NCBI RefSeq assembly: GCF_001571385.1
Contig: NZ_BCNW01000001.1
Coordinates: 1,054,001 to 1,118,000, forward strand
Direction: 5' to 3'
DNA: 64,000 bases
DNA from: Methanofollis ethanolicus
Lineage (GTDB): Archaea > Halobacteriota > Methanomicrobia > Methanomicrobiales > Methanofollaceae
Shown piece after piece: positions 42,686-49,776 of the stretch. A model generated the notes under the pieces. It was not told the origin of the DNA, did no database searches, and was given only the letters and a program-made list of their open reading frames with translations. The position numbers were made by a program, and so were the translations under genes. Each line of letters begins with the position of its first letter. Position 1 is the stretch's first letter.

Positions 42686-43089
42686 GATGGGGCTGCAGTC
42701 GTATGGGCGGCAGTCCCCGTTTTGAGAATGTGGGACGGTTAGTGGATTGGTTTCCCGCGCCGGGGGACTACCTCCCCCCGACCCTCCGGTGCAGGATAGG
42801 CAGGGTATTGCTGTAGGGACCCACCTGTTCTTCGTACTCTCCTCTCTCGATCCACCTTCTTTCCCGCGCTCTCCCATCCCCCACTCTATCCTGATGGCAG
42901 GGGGTCCGGGGGTGAAACCCCCGGCGTCTGATTATGGGATGGCAGTCATAAGAACTTTGCAGGATTTGATTTCCTGCATCGGATGAAAATCCTGTTTTGA
43001 GGGAAAAGCGGTTGATCGGTGTCCCTGATGGAGATCATGGGATCACCAAGAACATATCGACCCGAGAATGAGGGTTTCTCTAGAGCCTG
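42686..43089. repeat. Convergent-gene spacer filled with repeat-family DNA
   Basis: No gene seen. Stem-loop CCGGGGG-TGAAA-CCCCCGG at 42906-42924. The stretch 42827-42975 is a diverged copy of 45655-45798 (both run from a TTCTTCGTA(C/T)TCTCC motif through the stem-loop to a TTTTGCAGGA/CTTTGCAGGA motif). The end segment 43036-43087 matches the 7518 element, finishing ATGAGGGTTTCTCTAGAGCC, 18 of 20 identical to that element's terminal repeat. Confidence 0.6.
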
Positions 43090-43096
43090 AAAAAAA
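43090..43096 (-). terminator. Oligo-T terminator of the CBS-ParB gene
   Basis: Seven A on the plus strand (T7 in the minus-strand transcript) about 30 bases after the stop at 43126. Confidence 0.5.
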
Positions 43097-43125
43097 GAAT
43101 ACGCGGGTCCTCTCCGGACGACCTT

Positions 43126-43914
43126 CTAACTCTGCCGCACCAGGCGGTGGGTGACGGCGACGAGGGGGTGACGGGCATAGTCCATGACCTTGATGTCGTC
43201 GAGTGTCCTGAGGTTCTGGGCGTGGGCGGTCCTCTCCATGCCGAGCTCAAAATTCTCGGTGACATTGATGATATAGGCGTCGAGGGTCTTGTACCCAAGT
43301 CTCTTTGCGGCGATTGCACGGTGGTGGCCATCGACAAGGATGTAACGGCCCGGGCGCTTCACCACGATCAGGGGTTCGGCCAGGCCCTTCTTGATCTCGT
43401 ATATCCTCCCCTCCAGTTCGTCCTCGTATATCTTCGCCTGGGTGGGGAGGAGCTGGTCGATGGGGACGAAACCCCGCGACAGGGTCGGTTCAATGCCGTG
43501 GAGGCGCCTGAGCGTGTCCATAAAATTGTAGACCTTTTCCGGGGAGACATGCTCGATCTGGGATCTGATCACGTCGGCATTCGAGATGATCCCGATCAGG
43601 TGGTTGTTCTCGTCCACCACCGGGAGTTTCTGGATCCCTGACCTGAAGATCACGCGGGCGGCGTCGTTGACGCTCATCTCCGGGTCGGCAACGATGAGAT
43701 GGCGGCTCATGACCCGCTCGACCGGCGTTCCCGGATGGATCGTCAGGAGGTCCCGTGCGGAGATATAGCCCACGACCTCTTTTTTATCGTTGACGACCGG
43801 GAAACCGTCGTGTTTGGTCTTCTGGATCTTGTCGATGACGTCCTTGGCCGTTTCGTTGGCGCCGACGGTGACGACATCATAGGTCATGTAATCCTTGACC
43901 CGCTTTTTATCCAT
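43126..43914 (-). CDS. CBS-domain pair fused to a ParB-like nuclease/CTPase domain
   Basis: 262 residues from the ATG at 43914 (six bases after AGAG; ATG 43920 gives two more residues). Two CBS repeats (about 5-62, VKDYMTYDVVTV and GYISARDLL; and 66-122, ERVMSRHLIVA and GIISNADVI) bind adenine nucleotides. A ParB/sulfiredoxin-like domain follows (about 140-235), with the P-motif ILVDGHHRAIAAKRLG. The combination is known in archaea and suggests nucleotide-controlled regulation; DNA binding is not evident because no helix-turn-helix is seen. Confidence 0.88.
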   Translation of the reverse strand: MDKKRVKDYMTYDVVTVGANETAKDVIDKIQKTKHDGFPVVNDKKEVVGYISARDLLTIHPGTPVERVMSRHLIVADPEMSVNDAARVIFRSGIQKLPVVDENNHLIGIISNADVIRSQIEHVSPEKVYNFMDTLRRLHGIEPTLSRGFVPIDQLLPTQAKIYEDELEGRIYEIKKGLAEPLIVVKRPGRYILVDGHHRAIAAKRLGYKTLDAYIINVTENFELGMERTAHAQNLRTLDDIKVMDYARHPLVAVTHRLVRQS

Positions 43915-43993
43915 TAACATCTCTTGTAACCAGGGCTACATCAAGGATTCGGTGATATATAGTGTTTACGAAAAAAAGGGGGAGAATTGGCGG

Positions 43994-44458
43994 TTACTCG
44001 ATCGGGATGACCGCACCCTTCTCGACCTCCGCCTTCTTGAAGCGGACCTCGAGGACGCCGTTCTTGAAGGTGGCGCTCGCGCTTTCCTCCCTGACCTCGA
44101 CCGGAAGAGATACCACCCTTTTCATGGTCCCGTAGAAACGCTCCCGCATGACATATCCCTCCTCACCGCCCTCCCTCTCTTCCTTCTGGACGGCTGCAAT
44201 CTCAAGGAGCCGCGGGTTGATGAGCCGCAGCGTGATGTTCTCCTTCTCGGTGCCCGGGAGGTCCGCGACGACGATCACCTCGTCTTCGTGAGCATAGACG
44301 TCCACCCTCGGCCCTTCCCCCCTGAGCATGGGGAGGGCGCGGGCCGGTGCCGACTCGGCGATAAGGGACTGGAAGCGTCCCTCCATCTCTGCCCGCATCT
44401 CGTTCATCACCTCGTCGAAATCTCTCCAGAATGAGTAAAATCCACGTTTCTGTGCCAT
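43994..44458 (-). CDS. Small heat-shock protein Hsp20
   Basis: 154 residues. The alpha-crystallin domain (about 48-145) has RVDVYAHEDEVIVVADLPGTEKENI, RERFYGTMKRVVSLP and the conserved C-terminal FKNGVLEVRFKK. The C-terminal IPIE is the I-x-I type tail motif that mediates oligomerisation. A holding chaperone. AAGGAG precedes the ATG. The leader has a hairpin (GCACC...GGTGC) just upstream of it. Confidence 0.94.
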   Translation of the reverse strand: MAQKRGFYSFWRDFDEVMNEMRAEMEGRFQSLIAESAPARALPMLRGEGPRVDVYAHEDEVIVVADLPGTEKENITLRLINPRLLEIAAVQKEEREGGEEGYVMRERFYGTMKRVVSLPVEVREESASATFKNGVLEVRFKKAEVEKGAVIPIE

Positions 44459-44513
44459 ATTTTCTTTTCTCCTTGCACCCTCTGTGTGGTGCTAACCTCT
44501 CGTTAGTATCTGT

Positions 44514-44523
44514 TATATTTATA
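44514..44523. promoter_or_regulatory. TATA region between hsp20 and the FKBP-like gene
   Basis: TATATTTATA, nearly self-complementary, lies 56 bases from the Hsp20 ATG and 60 bases from the opposite ATG at 44583. It gives Hsp20 a leader of about 30 bases and could be read in both directions. Confidence 0.5.
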
Positions 44524-44582
44524 CATTCTCTATGGTGTGCCGACAGCGTCCTTTATGGCCTGGGGATACGATTGAGTACATA

Positions 44583-45293
44583 ATGGTCAGCAAACCAAAG
44601 ACGCGCACCCCGGAAGAGAAAGATTCCGGGAAGAGAACGAAGACCCAGATCGCGATGCTGGTCTTCGGTGTGCTCTTTGCCTTCCTCATGGTGGCTTCGT
44701 ATGCCGTCCCGGCAATGAGCGCGTTCAAGAGCGTACAACCTGGAGATTCTGTCCTGGTCGACTGCACCATCCGCGATGACGCGGGCATTCCGGTCCTTAC
44801 GACGAGCCAGCAGATCCAGGCCGATGAGTATGCAAAGAAGCGGGCCGTCTTCCTCACCTCCCCGATGAGCCTCGTCGGCGGGGCTGAGTCCTCGGAAGAC
44901 ACCTTTATCCACCCGGTGCCGGCAGTCGTTCCGGGCATCACACAGGGCGACTTCGGCATCCTCCCCTGGGAGATGGCCGCCCTTAACAAGGGTATTCTCG
45001 GCATGCACGAGCTGGAGACGAAAAAGATCCCGATCAACACCGAGTCCTCCTCCATCACTGTTGGGGCGAACGAGTCTGACCGTCTGGGCCTGAACTTCTC
45101 CGAGGTCAATGTCGGTGACCGCTTCATCAGGCAGATGACGATCACGAAGAACGCGACGGTCTTCACCGACCCGGAGTCTTCGATATCGTACCTCCGTATC
45201 GGGAAGGTCACTGAGAAGAATAACGAAAACCTGACAGTTGACTTCACCTATGCCACGGCCGACGTGACGGTCAGGTCGATCGCCTCCGCGTGA
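44583..45293 (+). CDS. Membrane-anchored FKBP-like protein
   Basis: 236 residues from ATG 44583. A basic N-terminus, one membrane helix (about 22-46), then an extracytoplasmic domain with VQPGDSVLVDCTIRDDAGIPVLTTS and LNKGILGMHELETKKIPI, which follow the beginning and the GM-x-G region of FKBP-type prolyl isomerases, plus a long central insert. The catalytic aromatic residues are not all apparent, so isomerase activity is uncertain. Divergent from hsp20; followed by the thioredoxin gene at 42 bases. Confidence 0.7.
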   Translation: MVSKPKTRTPEEKDSGKRTKTQIAMLVFGVLFAFLMVASYAVPAMSAFKSVQPGDSVLVDCTIRDDAGIPVLTTSQQIQADEYAKKRAVFLTSPMSLVGGAESSEDTFIHPVPAVVPGITQGDFGILPWEMAALNKGILGMHELETKKIPINTESSSITVGANESDRLGLNFSEVNVGDRFIRQMTITKNATVFTDPESSISYLRIGKVTEKNNENLTVDFTYATADVTVRSIASA

Positions 45294-45301
45294 TTCCCGG
45301 T

Positions 45302-45315
45302 GGGTATTTATACCC
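45302..45315 (+). promoter_or_regulatory. Palindromic TATA box of the thioredoxin gene
   Basis: GGGTATTTATACCC, centred 26-27 bases before the ATG at 45335. This predicts a leaderless transcript, separate from the upstream FKBP-like gene. Confidence 0.55.
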
Positions 45316-45334
45316 ACGCTCTCTTCTTTTGCCC

Positions 45335-45595
45335 ATGGCACTGACTATCCTCTGCTACTTTCAGGAAGGCTGTATGGGGTGCATGGAGCAGGAACCGATC
45401 AACCGCGAGGTCGAGCGCACCTTCGGGGTGACGATCGAGGAACGTGACGCCGTCATGCATCCCGAGGACATCCAGACATACGCCCTCACCGTGACCCCCA
45501 CCATCCTCGTCATCGTGGACGGCGAGGTCAAAGAACGGTTCGAGGGCGTCGTCCACACCGAGACTCTCGGAGAGGCGATAGGGAAGTATCGGTGA
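45335..45595 (+). CDS. Small thioredoxin/glutaredoxin-like protein
   Basis: 86 residues. Active-site CMGC (13-16) after the first strand MALTILCYFQ, and the cis-proline loop VTPTILVIVDGE; the rest is a minimal thioredoxin fold ending in GEAIGKYR. The CxxC with Met-Gly between the cysteines is unusual compared with CGPC or CPYC, so its redox partner is unclear. ATG 45335 fits the TATA spacing. Confidence 0.88.
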   Translation: MALTILCYFQEGCMGCMEQEPINREVERTFGVTIEERDAVMHPEDIQTYALTVTPTILVIVDGEVKERFEGVVHTETLGEAIGKYR

Positions 45596-45994
45596 GAACA
45601 GTGCGGATCGGGTGTGGAGGACCGTTCGCAGCGAATTGTCGTCGCAGCCTACGAGTTCTTCGTATTCTCCCCCTATCCACCTTCAGGCCCCTGCTCTCCC
45701 ATCCCCAACCCTATCCTGATTGTGGGGGTCCAGGGGGCTAAGGCCCCCTGGGGGTCTGATTTGGGGCTGGCGGTTGTAAGGGTTTTGCAGGACCTGAAGC
45801 CTGTGCCGGGGGACTACAGAGAAACCTCCGGTTTCTCGAACTCGCTATCGCTTGACCAGCAAAGGCCTGAAAGTCTTCATGGCAGTCCCCCAGCACGTGC
45901 ACTCCAGAACGGGAATTCTCCCCAACCAAAAAAAAGTCTCTCAAAAAACGATGTGAAAGGTGTGCGGACAGGGCGGTACCCCCGCCCCCTGCCC
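45596..45994. repeat. Convergent-gene spacer filled with repeat-family DNA
   Basis: No gene seen in 399 bases. Stem-loop CCAGGGGGC-TAAG-GCCCCCTGG (45730-45751, nine-base arms). The stretch 45655-45798 is the diverged partner of 42827-42975. A-rich tracts near 45928-45936 give T tracts that end the minus-strand zinc-finger gene. Confidence 0.55.
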
Positions 45995-46567
45995 TCACAC
46001 CCGGTATCCGTAGATCCGCTTGATCTTTTTTGCAACCGTCTTCCAGCCTTCCTTTCTGAGGACGGGCCCGTCACGCAGTTTGATGTGGGAAATACGGAAC
46101 TTTATCTTGCCGAAGGTATAGACCTCATCAACGGCGAAGAACTCCTCGCCGTCGCACTTTTTGTAGAGGGGGAGGGTCTTGGCCTTGTCGTGGACCGACA
46201 CCCTGACCACGACCTCCTCGATCGCACGCGTCCAGAGTGCGGTGATCTCCGGCGCCTGGGCCTTTATGACCCGCCTTTCTCCCACCTCGATCGCCGTCAC
46301 CTCAACCGAGACGCCTTCCTCGCCGCACTCGGCGACGAGGTAATCGCCGACAGAACAGACATCCTCTTCGAGGAGTTCGACGGTGCAGACCTCTGACTCC
46401 TGCTCGCGGCTCACGATCGCCTTCACCGAGAAGGTCTTTTCTATGGGTATGGGAACATGATGAACGGCCCCGCAGACGGTGCAGCGCACCAGGAGGTCGC
46501 CCGCCTCCTTGAGGAGGTCATGATCGGTTTCATCCTCGCACTGCGGACAATAGGTGGTGATGTACAT
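45995..46567 (-). CDS. HVO_0476-type zinc-finger protein
   Basis: 190 residues. N-terminal zinc ribbon with C7, C10, C29 and C32 (YCPQC, RCTVC), then a beta-rich OB-like domain (VEVTAIEVGERRVIKAQAPEIT, WTRAIEEVVVRVSVHD) and a C-terminal Lys-rich segment. The family is widespread in Euryarchaeota with unknown function, probably RNA- or ribosome-associated. ATG 46567 is 27 bases from TTTAATAA on the minus strand, so it is leaderless. Confidence 0.85.
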   Translation of the reverse strand: MYITTYCPQCEDETDHDLLKEAGDLLVRCTVCGAVHHVPIPIEKTFSVKAIVSREQESEVCTVELLEEDVCSVGDYLVAECGEEGVSVEVTAIEVGERRVIKAQAPEITALWTRAIEEVVVRVSVHDKAKTLPLYKKCDGEEFFAVDEVYTFGKIKFRISHIKLRDGPVLRKEGWKTVAKKIKRIYGYRV

Positions 46568-46600
46568 TTCAATAGAATAAGGGTACACCATTATTAAAGG
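46568..46600. promoter_or_regulatory. Interlocked divergent promoters
   Basis: A 33-base gap. TTATTAAA (46591-46598) serves the minus-strand ATG at 46567 (27 bases), and AATAGAATAA (46571-46580) the plus-strand ATG at 46601 (24-27 bases). Each TATA box lies within about ten bases of the other gene's first codon. Confidence 0.5.
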
Positions 46601-47029
46601 ATGAAGGCGCAGGACACTATCCACTGTTTCGGGCACGTCAATGTGCGGGCCCTCCACCGCACCACTTTTGAGGTGACGAAGGAGGCCGACCTTTCGCCGG
46701 CCGGCGACTGTATTATCGGGGTATCTGCCGACAAAGGCGCTGCCGATCTCGACCCCGCACTGAAGGCCCTGCTTACCGACGACCGTGCCGAGGTGACCAC
46801 CCGTCTCTGTGCCGGGGGGGTCGAGGTCGTCGTCAGGTCTCACGGCAGCGCCGCCTTTTCTCTCGACCATCCTGCCGACCTTGTCTGGCGGCGGAGCACC
46901 TTCGCCTGCGGCAGGACCGTGGCCGTCGGGTCAGACACCGTCGCGGGATCGATCGACAGGCGACTCGTCGCCGCCCTTGCCGCCGGTGCCGAACTCGTCG
47001 TCGAGATCGAGGCATCCGTCCCTGAGTAG
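46601..47029 (+). CDS. DUF371 family protein
   Basis: 142 residues, full length for DUF371: begins MKAQDTIHCFGHVNVRALHRTTFEVTKE and ends AALAAGAELVVEIEA. A beta-strand-rich protein of unknown function, conserved in methanogens and other archaea. The conserved THFEVT-like and GCIIGVSADKG-like segments are present (here TTFEVT and DCIIGVSADKG). Leaderless by TATA spacing, divergent from the zinc-finger gene. Confidence 0.88.
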   Translation: MKAQDTIHCFGHVNVRALHRTTFEVTKEADLSPAGDCIIGVSADKGAADLDPALKALLTDDRAEVTTRLCAGGVEVVVRSHGSAAFSLDHPADLVWRRSTFACGRTVAVGSDTVAGSIDRRLVAALAAGAELVVEIEASVPE

Positions 47030-47435
47030 TGACTACAACGAAAACTCCGGTTTCTTGATTCACTTCGGTCAAACCCTGAAATTCAGGTTCGTGGTAGGGC
47101 TATCTCCCTCCTCGGGATCTCCTTTTCGCTCTTCCCCGGGCCAATCGCAAGGGGGGGTCCGGGGGCAACAGCCCCCGGCGGACTACGCCCCTGGACCCCC
47201 GCTCAGGATTGGGGATAGATAGAAATCTCCCTCTCAGGATCTCCTGTTCGTTCTTGCTCTCCAAATAAGGAGATTACCATAGCCCGACCTATCCTGAGCG
47301 GGAACGACTGAAGGGAGTCGAGAAGGTCGAAGACCTTCGAGGTCCGAACGAAGTGAGGTCAAGAAACCGAAGTCTTCGAGTTAGTCCCCCGCACAGGCAC
47401 ACCAGAACAGAACTTTTCCCGACCCGCCCTCCTCC
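47030..47435. repeat. Convergent-gene spacer filled with repeat-family DNA
   Basis: No gene seen. Stem-loop CCGGGGGC-AACA-GCCCCCGG (47159-47178). GGACCCCCGCTCAGGATTGG at 47193-47212 is identical to 7624-7643. A short region rich in GTCTTCGA/TCGAAGAC words (about 47310-47380) has small local inverted repeats. Confidence 0.55.
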
Positions 47436-47618
47436 CTACCCTTCAGTCAATTCCGTGATCTTCATCTCGGCCTCTTCGAGGAGGCGTTCGCAGCGGCGGA
47501 TCAGATCCTCGCCGCGCTCGTACAGGGCGATGCTCTCCTCGAGGCTCGTCGAGTTGTCCTCGATCTTTTTTATCGTTTCTTTCAGTTCGTTCAGGAGTTC
47601 TTCATACGTCTCTGTCAT
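47436..47618 (-). CDS. xseB: Exodeoxyribonuclease VII small subunit
   Basis: 60 residues, wholly helical, with the family signature SLEESIALYERGEDLIRRCERLLEEAEMKI. It binds the large subunit to form the ssDNA exonuclease. The start overlaps the xseA stop region by 17 bases, so the two are translationally coupled. Confidence 0.94.
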   Translation of the reverse strand: MTETYEELLNELKETIKKIEDNSTSLEESIALYERGEDLIRRCERLLEEAEMKITELTEG

Positions 47619-48822
47619 GGCTCACACGCTCTGTGATGACGGTACATGTCCCATCGGCAAATCTCAGGTCCAGGCGGTCGCCAGGGGCGATGCCCTCTAC
47701 CGAGCGCACCACCTCCCCATCCCTCCTCACCAGCACATAGCCGCGGCGCACCGGTGAGAGGGGGTCTGACGCCACCAGGCGGGCCGCAAGCCCGGAGAGG
47801 ACGAGGTGTTCTCGCCCTGTCCGCCCCTGATAGCCCCGCCTCATCCGCTCCTCCAGGTCTGCAATCTGCTGCCTCCCCTCCTCGGTGCGCCGGCGGAGAC
47901 GTTCGGGCCTGAACCGCAGGGAGAGGGCATCGAGGTCGGCACGACAGCGGTCGACCTTCCCGAGGGCGGCGTCCTGCAACCTCTGTCTGTCCTTCCCGAG
48001 GCCGGCCCGGAGTTCGGCACGGTCGGGCGCGGCAAGTTCCGCGGCGGCCGAAGGCGTCGGTGCCCGCAGGTCGGCCGCAAGGTCGGCAAGAGTCACGTCC
48101 ACCTCATGGCCCACCGCACTGATCACCGGCGTCGTACACGTTGCGATCGCCCGCACCACCTCAGGCCTGTTGAAGGGGAAGAGGTCCTCGAAACTCCCGC
48201 CCCCTCTGGCGACGATCAGCACGTCGGCGAGACCGTCGGCCCGCCTGATCGCCTCTGCGATCTCAAGATGGGCTGTCTCCCCCTGCACCGTCGTCGGCGA
48301 GAGGAGAATCTCGACAGGGTACCGCCGGGCGAGGACATTTTCGATGTCGTGGAGGACCGCGCCCGACGGTGAGGTGACGACGGCGACACGCCGGGGGAAG
48401 GGCGGGATCCCTCTCTTCCGTGCAGCCGCAAAGAGCCCCTCGGCTGCGAGATCCCTCTTCCAGTGCTCGACGAGGAGGTGCTTCTCCCCTTCCCCTGCGA
48501 GTCGCATGTCCTCCACATAGAACTGGTACTTCCCCTGCGGTTCGTACAGGCCCACGTGGCCGTAGGCGATGACGTCCATCCCGTTCGCCGGTTCAAAGGC
48601 GAGCGCCCGTGCGCTCCCCCGGAACATCACCGCGCCGATGACCGCACTCTTCCCACCCCTCACCTCGGAGAGCGAAAAATAGCGGTGGCCTGAGGAGGCA
48701 TGGGTGTAGTTCGTCACCTCTCCCCGCACCCAGCACCCGGCCAGCACCGGGAGGTCGAGGGCGTCCCTGATGATCGCCGTGATCTCAAGGACGCCTCGCA
48801 CTCCGTCCAGCCCCGGATCCAT
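47602..48822 (-). CDS. xseA: Exodeoxyribonuclease VII large subunit
   Basis: 406 residues. N-terminal OB-fold (WVRGEVTNYTHASSGHRYFSL), then the catalytic domain with VVTSPSGAVLHDIENVLARRYP, GGGSFEDLFPFN and ISAVGHEVDVTLADL, a coiled-coil region and a C-terminal tail (RRGYVLVRRDGEVV). Degrades single-stranded DNA from either end. ExoVII is bacterial in origin, and its presence in a methanogen suggests old lateral transfer; base composition now matches the neighbours. Minus-strand TTCTTATAG centred 28 bases upstream of the ATG makes it leaderless. Confidence 0.95.
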   Translation of the reverse strand: MDPGLDGVRGVLEITAIIRDALDLPVLAGCWVRGEVTNYTHASSGHRYFSLSEVRGGKSAVIGAVMFRGSARALAFEPANGMDVIAYGHVGLYEPQGKYQFYVEDMRLAGEGEKHLLVEHWKRDLAAEGLFAAARKRGIPPFPRRVAVVTSPSGAVLHDIENVLARRYPVEILLSPTTVQGETAHLEIAEAIRRADGLADVLIVARGGGSFEDLFPFNRPEVVRAIATCTTPVISAVGHEVDVTLADLAADLRAPTPSAAAELAAPDRAELRAGLGKDRQRLQDAALGKVDRCRADLDALSLRFRPERLRRRTEEGRQQIADLEERMRRGYQGRTGREHLVLSGLAARLVASDPLSPVRRGYVLVRRDGEVVRSVEGIAPGDRLDLRFADGTCTVITERVSHDRDV

Positions 48823-48860
48823 TGTTTTTATCGTGGGTCGAGGACCTATAAGAACATGTC
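48823..48860. promoter_or_regulatory. Interlocked divergent promoters of xseA and the TIM-barrel gene
   Basis: A 38-base gap. CTATAAGAA (48846-48854), read on the minus strand, is 28 bases from the xseA ATG; TTTTTATC (48825-48832) is about 32 bases from the plus-strand ATG at 48861. Each promoter element lies near the other start site. Confidence 0.45.
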
Positions 48861-49682
48861 ATGGGTCGCCTCGCTGTCTCAAGCATGTTCTTCCATGAAT
48901 ACCCCCTCGACGAGATCTTCGCCTCTGTCGAGGAAGCAGGCCTCACCGGCATCGAGTTCTGGGTCGAGACCCCGCACTTCTGGCTGCGTGGCCTGCCCTT
49001 CGCCGACCTGGAGGCCGCGGTCAGGGCCTACCCGGCCCTTGCGCCGATCACCGTCCATGCCCCTGTCCTCGACCTCAACCCCTGCTCCATCAACCCCCGC
49101 GTCGCCGCTGCCTCCCAGCAGTACGCCGTCGAGGCCGTCGACCTCGCCCGTGCCATCGGTGCGGAGGTGCTCACCGTCCACCCCGGCCGCCGGACCGCGA
49201 AGAGGCGCCCGAGCGCCTATGACTACGAGCACTTCAGGACCTATCTCGCGCGCCTGCGGGATGCCGCGGAAAGGACAGGAATCAGGGTCGCGATCGAGAA
49301 CATGGAACAGACGATCAACTCCCTCCTCAGCACCCCCGAAGAGATGCGGGAAGTCCTCGACGCCAACCCCTGGCTCTCCTTCACCCTCGACATCTCACAC
49401 GCCATGGCCGTCTCGCCCGCCGTTGTCGGGCAGTACATCGGCTTCTGTGGCGACCGACTTGCTAACGTCCACCTGAGCATTGCAGACGGTCGGAAGATGC
49501 ACCTCCCTGTCGCCGGGAACAGGTATGCGCGGGACGTTGTCAGGGCCCTTGCCGCTGCGGGTTACGACGGGTGCCTCACCCTCGAGATCGAGGACAGGAA
49601 TTTTTTGCATCAGCTCTCTATCGAGGAGAAGATCACCGTTTTACGGCAGGAAAAAGAGTTTCTTGAGTGCTGTCTCCCCTGA
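48861..49682 (+). CDS. Sugar phosphate isomerase/epimerase family TIM-barrel protein (AP endonuclease 2 fold)
   Basis: 273 residues. Barrel strands carry FWVETPHFW, ITVHAPVLDLNP, EVLTVHPGRR, IRVAIENMEQ, FTLDISHAMA, NVHLSIADG and LTLEIED, the His/Glu/Asp metal ligands of the AP2Ec superfamily. The substrate may be a sugar phosphate or abasic DNA; its placement opposite exonuclease VII is suggestive but not proof of a repair role. Confidence 0.88.
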   Translation: MGRLAVSSMFFHEYPLDEIFASVEEAGLTGIEFWVETPHFWLRGLPFADLEAAVRAYPALAPITVHAPVLDLNPCSINPRVAAASQQYAVEAVDLARAIGAEVLTVHPGRRTAKRRPSAYDYEHFRTYLARLRDAAERTGIRVAIENMEQTINSLLSTPEEMREVLDANPWLSFTLDISHAMAVSPAVVGQYIGFCGDRLANVHLSIADGRKMHLPVAGNRYARDVVRALAAAGYDGCLTLEIEDRNFLHQLSIEEKITVLRQEKEFLECCLP

Positions 49683-49776
49683 ACGCTGGTTTTAAGAACT
49701 CACAGTACATATCACCCTATAGTACTACATTTATGAACGATAGTTGGATAATGAGCCGTACACCGGCGTGGCAGCG

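Noticed and set aside
47030-47435. CRISPR array in the repeat-rich gaps
   Set aside because: Repeats are few, not regularly spaced and vary in sequence. No cas genes occur in the window.
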